Shown in pieces: positions 36,458-41,214 of a DNA stretch of 41,214 nt. Position numbers and translations under genes: made by a program. Under the pieces are notes generated by a model. That model had not been told where the DNA came from and searched no databases. It worked only from the letters and a program-made list of their open reading frames with translations. Positions within the stretch are counted from its first letter, which is position 1, and each line of letters starts with the position of its first letter. The stretch is from Acidobacteriaceae bacterium (GTDB taxonomy: Bacteria; Acidobacteriota; Terriglobia; Terriglobales; Acidobacteriaceae), in contig JANXZS010000220.1 in NCBI GenBank assembly GCA_025355385.1, forward strand, positions 1-41,214, written 5' to 3'.

Positions 36458-37954
36458 ATGGGGCTAAATGTTCTGGATATAGCCGTCATCGTGCTGTACC
36501 TGGCTTGCGTCACCACATTTGGTATGCGCTTCCGCAAGCAGCAGAGCACAATCAAGGGTCACTTTCTCGCCGAGAAGACGATCCCGTGGTGGGCCATTTC
36601 CCTCTCCATTGTTGCCGCGGAGACGAGTACGCTAACCATCATTAGCGTGCCGGGGATGGCCTACGAGAAGGATTTCGGCTTTCTTCAATTGGTGATCGGT
36701 TACCTCATCGGGCGCGTCATTATCAGCGTGCTGTTGATTCCGCATTATTTCCGTGGCGACCTGGTGACCGCGTATCAGCTGATCGAGCGGCGCTTCGGAC
36801 AGAGATTGCGTCCGCTCACGGCGGGCTTGTTCCTGATCACGCGCGCTGCCGCCGAAGGCGTCAGTGTCTTCGCCGTGGCCATCGTAGTTGGCATTGCACT
36901 CTCTGGTTTGCTCGGCAGTTTCAGCGACTTTGGGCGTGATGTTACGGCCATCGCGATCGTGACGATCCTGACTCTGCTCTACACTTTCAAGGGTGGCATG
37001 GCGGCCGTGATCTGGACCGACGTTGTACAGTTGACGGTCTACGTGACCGGAACTCTGATCGGCTTCGTCACGATTCTTCATCTTGTTCCGGGCGGGTGGC
37101 ATACGGTATACAGTGTCGCCTCAGCGGCGGGCAAGTTCCGGATCTTCGACTTCTCGTGGAACTTTTATGCGACCTATACGTTCTGGTCCGGAGTGATTGG
37201 AGGCTCCTTCCTCACCACGGCGAGCCATGGCACCGACCAGTTGATTGTTCAGCGGTTGCTTTCGGCCAGAAGCGAACGTCAGTCGAAGGTTGCGCTGCTC
37301 GCCAGTGGCGTGATGGTGCTGTTCCAGTTTTCGCTCTTCCTGATGATCGGCGCGATGCTGTTTGACTTGTATAGACTAGTTCCACCGGCGGTAGCGTTCA
37401 CGAGATCAGATACGATTTTCCCAACCTTTGTTGTCACTCGCATGCCGCACGGCATGAGTGGTCTGCTGATCTCGGCAATTCTGGCTGCGGCCATGTCCAG
37501 CCTGAGCGCTGCGCTCTACTCGCTCTCCTCAACGACCATCGTGGACTTCTACTCCAGGATCAATCCGGACGCGAGCGAGAAGCGGCGGCTTTTTTTATCG
37601 AGGGCAGCAACGGTTAGTTGGGGAGTGGTGCTGTTTGCGCTGGCGATTGTGGCGAGGCACGGAGGCAAGGTGCTTGAGGTGGGCCTCTCAATTGCCTCCG
37701 TGGCGTACGGCTCGCTCCTGGGAGTTCTGACGCGGAAAGCCTCTGAGAGTGGGTCTATGGTGGGCATGCTATGCGGATTCGTGCTGAACATTTATTTGTG
37801 GCAATTCACCAGGGTTCCGTTCACGTGGTATGTCCCGATGGGCAGCATCGCAACCTTCGTGATCGGCTATGGCGCAAGCTTCGTTCTGCTTAGGCCTGCA
37901 ACGGCGCTACCAGCAACAATCAGCGGAGCAATAGGGGGAATCGATGCGGCTTAG
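36458..37954 (+). CDS. Sodium:solute symporter (SSS family), candidate amino-sugar/MurNAc importer
   Basis: From the ATG at 36458 the product has 498 residues and about 13 membrane helices. AGGAG lies 12 bases upstream, and the frame is open for 19 more codons before. SSS features are KTIPWWAISLSIVAAETSTLT in the unwound first core helix, YLIGRVIISVLLIPHYFRGD, AAEGVSVFAVAIVVG, and TASHGTDQLIVQRLLSAR with the conserved Thr/Ser sodium-site region. The gene overlaps murQ by 11 bases and follows the AmiE-NamZ gene, so it probably imports a sugar released from peptidoglycan, such as MurNAc or anhydro-MurNAc. The solute is inferred from context; SSS-type import would leave the sugar unphosphorylated. 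Confidence 0.87.
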   Translation: MGLNVLDIAVIVLYLACVTTFGMRFRKQQSTIKGHFLAEKTIPWWAISLSIVAAETSTLTIISVPGMAYEKDFGFLQLVIGYLIGRVIISVLLIPHYFRGDLVTAYQLIERRFGQRLRPLTAGLFLITRAAAEGVSVFAVAIVVGIALSGLLGSFSDFGRDVTAIAIVTILTLLYTFKGGMAAVIWTDVVQLTVYVTGTLIGFVTILHLVPGGWHTVYSVASAAGKFRIFDFSWNFYATYTFWSGVIGGSFLTTASHGTDQLIVQRLLSARSERQSKVALLASGVMVLFQFSLFLMIGAMLFDLYRLVPPAVAFTRSDTIFPTFVVTRMPHGMSGLLISAILAAAMSSLSAALYSLSSTTIVDFYSRINPDASEKRRLFLSRAATVSWGVVLFALAIVARHGGKVLEVGLSIASVAYGSLLGVLTRKASESGSMVGMLCGFVLNIYLWQFTRVPFTWYVPMGSIATFVIGYGASFVLLRPATALPATISGAIGGIDAA

Positions 37955-38837
37955 CGGGCTGAAGACGGAGCGGCAGAACCGCGAATCGGCAAACCTGGAG
38001 AGGCTGAGTGCGCTGCAGATTGTAACGCTAATGAATCGGCAGGATGCCAAAGTTCTACGCGCAATCCGCCAGGCGCTTCCTGCGATTGCCCAGGCGATTG
38101 AGGTGATTCGTGGTCGCCTGGAACAAGGTGGGCGAATGATCTATGTGGGAAGCGGAACAAGCGGAAGAATTGGCGCACTGGACGCTTCGGAGTGCCCACC
38201 CACATTCGGCACGGATCCGGCCATGATCCAGTACCTGATAGCCGGCGGCGACCTTGCGTTGACCATTGCCAGCGAAGCGAGTGAGGATTCGGCTGTGCTG
38301 GGCGCGAGCGACATGGCGGCGAGACGACCGGGGAAAAAGGATGTTGTTGTGGGACTCTCCGCCAGCGGCCAAACCCCGTATACCGTCGCGGCGCTCAAAT
38401 ACGCAGCGGTAAAGGGCACGGCCACCATCGCGATCGCCTGCAATTCCGGCTCGCAGTTGGGAAGGGTTTCCGATGTTGCCATCGAGGCCGTGGTAGGTCC
38501 GGAAATACTCACCGGCTCCACTCGTCTGAAAGCCGGAACCGCACAGAAACTGATTTGCAACATGCTTACAACGGGCGCCCTATCTCGTCTCGGCTACGTG
38601 TATTGCAACCTGATGGTCAATGTCCAACTGAAGAACGAGAAGTTGATCGAGCGCGGAATTTCGATTGTGCAGCGCGTTGCCAAGGTAGACCGGACCGTTG
38701 CGCTCAACAGCCTGGCAGTCGCGGACATGAAAGTTCCCGTGGCGTTGGTAATGCTCTGCGCCAAAGTGGACAAGCGAGAGGCCGCGCGCCGCCTGAAGCG
38801 CTCACAAAACAACATCCGCAAGGCGATTGAAGCGTAA
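37944..38837 (+). CDS. murQ: MurQ, N-acetylmuramic acid 6-phosphate etherase
   Basis: The 297-residue product has the SIS fold of MurQ with all family marks: MIYVGSGTSGRIGALDASEC with the catalytic Glu (Glu83-equivalent), a second Glu in IASEASEDSAVLG, GLSASGQTPY for phosphate binding, and TGSTRLKAGTAQKLICNML. It cleaves the lactyl ether of MurNAc-6-phosphate, giving GlcNAc-6-phosphate and D-lactate. It overlaps the symporter gene by 11 bases, so the two are translationally linked, with GGGGG about six bases before the ATG. A kinase must supply the substrate, since the transporter is not a PTS; none is visible. The gene itself is intact. Confidence 0.95.
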   Translation: MRLSGLKTERQNRESANLERLSALQIVTLMNRQDAKVLRAIRQALPAIAQAIEVIRGRLEQGGRMIYVGSGTSGRIGALDASECPPTFGTDPAMIQYLIAGGDLALTIASEASEDSAVLGASDMAARRPGKKDVVVGLSASGQTPYTVAALKYAAVKGTATIAIACNSGSQLGRVSDVAIEAVVGPEILTGSTRLKAGTAQKLICNMLTTGALSRLGYVYCNLMVNVQLKNEKLIERGISIVQRVAKVDRTVALNSLAVADMKVPVALVMLCAKVDKREAARRLKRSQNNIRKAIEA

Positions 38838-38959
38838 CGGAACTAATGTTTGATTCGGCTGTCTGGCGAAATGACCCCAAGGCTGTTGTGATAATCAACC
38901 GGATCGGGCCGCGGTTGTGCCGCTCAATCGGTATCGTCAGGGACATCGAAGCTAACAAG

Positions 38960-39088
38960 TTACCTCCTGAATCCGCGAGTCTTGACAGCACCGTATGCCA
39001 CGCCTGTGAGCAGCCAGAGAGCACCGAAGATCTTAGTGGTGGTGGCCAAGTTCCACCAGATGAAGGCGCAGATGGCGAAAGTCAGGGT
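38960..39088 (-). pseudogene. C-terminal remnant of an APC-type amino-acid permease
   Basis: The 42 codons before a TAA read TLTFAICAFIWWNLATTTKI, then FGALWLLTGVAYGAVKTRGF and two Arg. Two hydrophobic helices and the tail resemble the end of APC-superfamily permeases. A TAG in the same frame lies just upstream and no further homology precedes it, so only the last part of the gene remains. The surrounding 38838-39190 gap holds nothing else I can identify. Confidence 0.45.
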
Positions 39089-39190
39089 CTAGGCGGCTAG
39101 GCCGGAACGTTCTGATTTCGCTTTACGCGAATGATTGATGCTGATTGTATCCGAGAGCTTCTTTTACTCAACAAGCTGAAACGAACAGCT

Positions 39191-39952
39191 TCAAACGATG
39201 GTGATTTTGATTCCGCTTGCGCGTAGTTCGTCCAGCATCTTGGCGGGTGCCTACTTGTCGGTGATGATCTGGTGAATGGCTGTAATAGGAACGATCGACG
39301 AGAGGCTGCGGCAGCCAAACTTACTGGCGTCGCAAACGGCCACCACCTGCTGGGCCGCGTGAACCATCTTGCGATTCAGCACAGCTTCCAGCATGTTGGA
39401 GGTTGAAAGACCGAATCGCGGGTCAATTCCCTCCACGCCCAGGAACAATATGTCTGCTTTTAAGTGGGCCAGTGAATCTTCAGCCAATGGGCCGATCATC
39501 GAGAAAGAGTGCTTGCGCATCATTCCGCCGGTGAGGATCACATCCACTGTTCCGCCTGCAAGTTCAGTGGCGATATCAATGGCGTTGGTGATGACCGTCA
39601 ACCGATTGAAGAAGCGCAATTGGCAGGCGATAGCCGTGGTGGTGGAATCAGAGTCCAGTAAAACGGACTGGCCATCTTTGACGAACTTTGCAGCGGCGGC
39701 GGCGATCCTGAGTTTTTCGCGCGGATGCTGAATTTCGCGCTCGATCAGGCTTTGATCCGCATCCAAGGATCCGAGGACGTAAAGCGCTCCGCCATGCGTG
39801 CGGCAGACACGCCCCCGGTGATCTAATACGTCCAGATCACGCCGAATCGTGATGTCCGAAGTTCCGAATAGCCGGGCCAAATCGGAAACCACTGCGCGAC
39901 CGTTTCGCTCGATTACTCCAACAATGCTTAGTCGCCGTTCTTCGATGAGCAT
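39191..39952 (-). pseudogene. DeoR-family regulator with a TAG 22 codons before its natural end
   Basis: The open frame from ATG 39952 runs 233 codons. Residues 5-55 form the DeoR helix-turn-helix with the signature SDITIRRDLDVLDHRGRVCR and THGGA. The rest is the sugar-phosphate-sensing DeoR domain (LDSDSTTTAIACQL, TNAIDIATELAGG, ILTGGMMRKHS, LGVEGIDPRFGLS, VVAVCDASKFG). At 39251-39253 TAG follows IITDK, and the same frame then continues with the usual family ending (APAKMLDELRASGIKITIV) to TGA at 39191. A CAG-to-TAG change would explain it. The shortened protein may still work. It is convergent with murQ and probably senses a phosphorylated amino sugar. Confidence 0.8.
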
Positions 39953-40253
39953 GATCGAATGTGTGTTTTATTGAGAGTTTCTGTTAGGCCTTGATTTAAT
40001 TCGTCACGATATCACGCAGGAATGGTCGTGTGCCTTTTTATTTGTGGGCTATGGCGCATCCGATGCTGATAGGGAGAGCTTCAGCCAGTGAATATCGCGC
40101 GGCCCGAAGGCAAGCCCTGAGCGGTTGATGGTCGACAAAGGCTGCTACGCTCTTTCAATGCCGATTGCGCAATTCGCTTCAGTTTTACACTGATTACTGA
40201 GCCCTCTTCGCGCAAAAAGCGAAACTTACGAAGTCCACATCAGGAGTCAAATT
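39953..40253. other. Gap upstream of the carbonic anhydrase gene, with a possible antisense remnant
   Basis: The 301 bases hold the control regions of the divergent DeoR and carbonic anhydrase genes; CAGGAG at 40241-40246 serves the latter. On the minus strand, 40144-40049 reads QPLSTINRSGLAFGPRDIHW then LKLSLSASDAP and TAG. It looks like the end of a lost gene, but I cannot name the family and no start is visible. Confidence 0.3.
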
Positions 40254-40833
40254 ATGAAAAGTGTTTTACACGAAGTTCTGCAAGCCAATCAGCTATACAG
40301 CGATTCGTTCGGAGATAAAGTCGACCTCGCACTGCCACCGGCTCGGCGTTTCGCCGTACTAACCTGCATGGACGCCCGCCTTGATCCGGCCAAGTTTGCC
40401 GGCTTGTCCGAAGGGGATGCCCACGTCATTCGACGCCGGCGGCCGGGCCAGCGATGATGCCATTCGATCCCTTGTCATCAGCTACAAGTTACTCGGCACT
40501 CGCGAATTCTTCGTTATCCACCACACAGACTGCGGCATGGAATTGTTCACCAACGACGTAATCCGGGAATTATTAAACAACAGCCTCGAGACGGCTCAGC
40601 TGACCTCCAGTGGCTTTTCGGATGTCGGCAACGGTCCGGGGTCGCGCGCCGGCGAGTTCATTGAATGGCTTACGATTACCGATCAGAAGCAGGCTGTCAT
40701 CGACGATGTGTTGCGCATCCGAAACCACCCTTTGGTGCCGCGCTCCATTCCCATTTATGGGTACGTCTACGACGTTAAAAGCGGCAAGCTGCTCGAAGTG
40801 GAAGGTGCCGCAGCAGCGGGCGTGGCGCGGTAA
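40254..40833 (+). pseudogene. Beta-carbonic anhydrase, frameshifted
   Basis: Frame 1 (ATG 40254, AGGAG eight bases upstream) gives [19 protein letters not shown], where Cys and the Asp-Arg pair belong to the zinc site, then GDAHVIR. At about 40431-40434 CGACGCC replaces the family's CGC-AAC-GCC (Arg-Asn-Ala), a two-base loss. The next frame continues [20 protein letters not shown] and [14 protein letters not shown], which supplies the zinc-ligand His and Cys, to a TAA at 40833. Repaired, the protein would have about 193 residues and interconvert CO2 and bicarbonate. Both halves are otherwise well preserved, so the lesion is recent or a sequence error. Confidence 0.82.
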
Positions 40834-40903
40834 ACAGTTGCACATCGTAAGACTTGCCCGGATGGTGGTATTCGATCAACTATGCGGATGGCCAACACGT
40901 CAG

Positions 40904-41011
40904 GGCAGTGCCCTCATGTAACTCAGCATTCTTACAACACCTGGACGGAAGGCGAGAACGATGCGCTCAAGGCAGGCAGTGCCCTCACGTAACTCAGCAT
41001 TCTTACAACAC
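40904..41011. repeat. Pair of 37-bp direct repeats separated by 34 bp
   Basis: Bases 40904-40940 and 40975-41011 are identical except for one T/C difference at repeat position 14. Each unit begins with GGCAGTGCCCTCA and ends with CTTACAACAC. The 34-base spacer starts CTGGACGG, and the complement CCGTCCAG occurs just after the second copy (41014-41021). I saw no third copy at the same period and no copy elsewhere in the window. Confidence 0.85.
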
Positions 41012-41042
41012 TGCCGTCCAGGCTCCAACCGAGGCCGGGTTA

Positions 41043-41214
41043 GGGAGACTCTGCATAAGTTCGTGATCCACAAGCAGCTTGGATAAAGTTGTCAGTAGAT
41101 AGGAGGTGCGATATTTCAGTCTACCTTTGGGTCACAGTCGAGCTTCGAGAAGTATGGTTTTAATAGTAAGCGTGAGCAGTTTCTGGAAACGATGGACGGG
41201 CCCATTCCGTGGCG
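41043..41214 (+). mobile_element. Left end of an IS5-like insertion sequence
   Basis: An IS5-type transposase frame runs off the right edge. About 65 bases before it, GGGAGACTCTGCATAAG (from about 41043) resembles an IS terminal inverted repeat. The boundary is provisional because the right end and the target duplication are not visible. Confidence 0.5.
41111..41214 (+). CDS. IS5-family transposase, N-terminal part with unclear start codon
   Basis: The frame reads FQSTFGSQSSFEKYGFNSKR, then EQFLETMDGPIPW, to the window edge. This matches the N-terminal helical domain of IS5-group DDE transposases (a SFEKY...REQFL pattern, then IPW). AGGAGGT at 41101-41107 is a strong ribosome-binding site, but the codon where ATG is expected is ATA or ATT (GATATT), so the normal start seems mutated. 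The catalytic domain is outside the window. Confidence 0.65.
   Translation, partial: MFQSTFGSQSSFEKYGFNSKREQFLETMDGPIPW

Noticed and set aside
40904-41011. A CRISPR array
   Set aside because: Only two repeats and one spacer, no cas genes or further units; listed as a direct repeat instead.

Overview
The window looks like a chromosomal segment of a soil-type Acidobacteriota (Terriglobia/Acidobacteriaceae-like). The evidence is a 1193-residue Oar-type TonB-dependent receptor with an N-terminal carboxypeptidase-regulatory-like domain, paired secreted TPR proteins, many exported glycoside hydrolases, moderate-to-high GC and frequent GTG/TTG starts. This placement is inferred from gene content; there is no rRNA gene, and I found no tRNA.

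Layout. (1) 1-306: the end of an IS3-family element inserted into an SRAP (YedK/HMCES-type) gene, of which only the last 54 codons remain. (2) 413-5883: a nickel block with a TonB-dependent receptor, divergent NikR, and two different nickel/cobalt membrane transporters. (3) 5880-14762, minus strand: two TPR proteins, the large receptor and a GH144-like glucanase. (4) 14964-15953: a decayed BlaR1/M56 peptidase. (5) 16256-18698: convergent genes for a LigD-type polymerase and an ATP-dependent ligase (NHEJ parts, no Ku in view). (6) 18835-21113: a response regulator, a Crp-family gene that has lost its sensor domain, and an intact Crp/Fnr regulator. (7) 21370-28930: an SDR, a Tat-exported GH31, a frameshifted TetR gene beside a ring-cleaving dioxygenase/esterase operon, and a lactate-permease-type transporter. 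(8) 29318-30273: a frameshifted ketopantoate-reductase-like gene. (9) 30296-39952: an amino-sugar/peptidoglycan salvage region with GH3 (NagZ-like), GH2 exo-glucosaminidase remnants, an AmiE-NamZ fusion, a sodium:solute symporter, MurQ and a DeoR regulator. (10) 40254-41214: a frameshifted beta-carbonic anhydrase, a 37-bp repeat pair and the start of an IS5-like element.

The most coherent system is region 9. Its parts match the Bacillus-type MurNAc salvage route: NagZ, AmiE and NamZ would strip muropeptides to free GlcNAc and MurNAc, the symporter would import sugar, and MurQ would convert MurNAc-6-phosphate to GlcNAc-6-phosphate. Here AmiE and NamZ are fused in one polypeptide and an SSS-type symporter sits where Bacillus has a PTS permease. 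A MurNAc kinase would then be needed and is not in view. The fusion gene carries a frameshift and an in-frame TAG, and the regulator has a TAG 22 codons before its natural end, so the pathway as sequenced is probably broken or being lost.

A second theme is decay. About ten loci carry frameshifts, internal deletions, nonsense codons or IS insertions, and short C-terminal remnants of other genes lie in the gaps. Some single-base indels lie in short homopolymers and could be sequencing errors; the deletions, the IS insertion and the nonsense substitutions are harder to explain that way.
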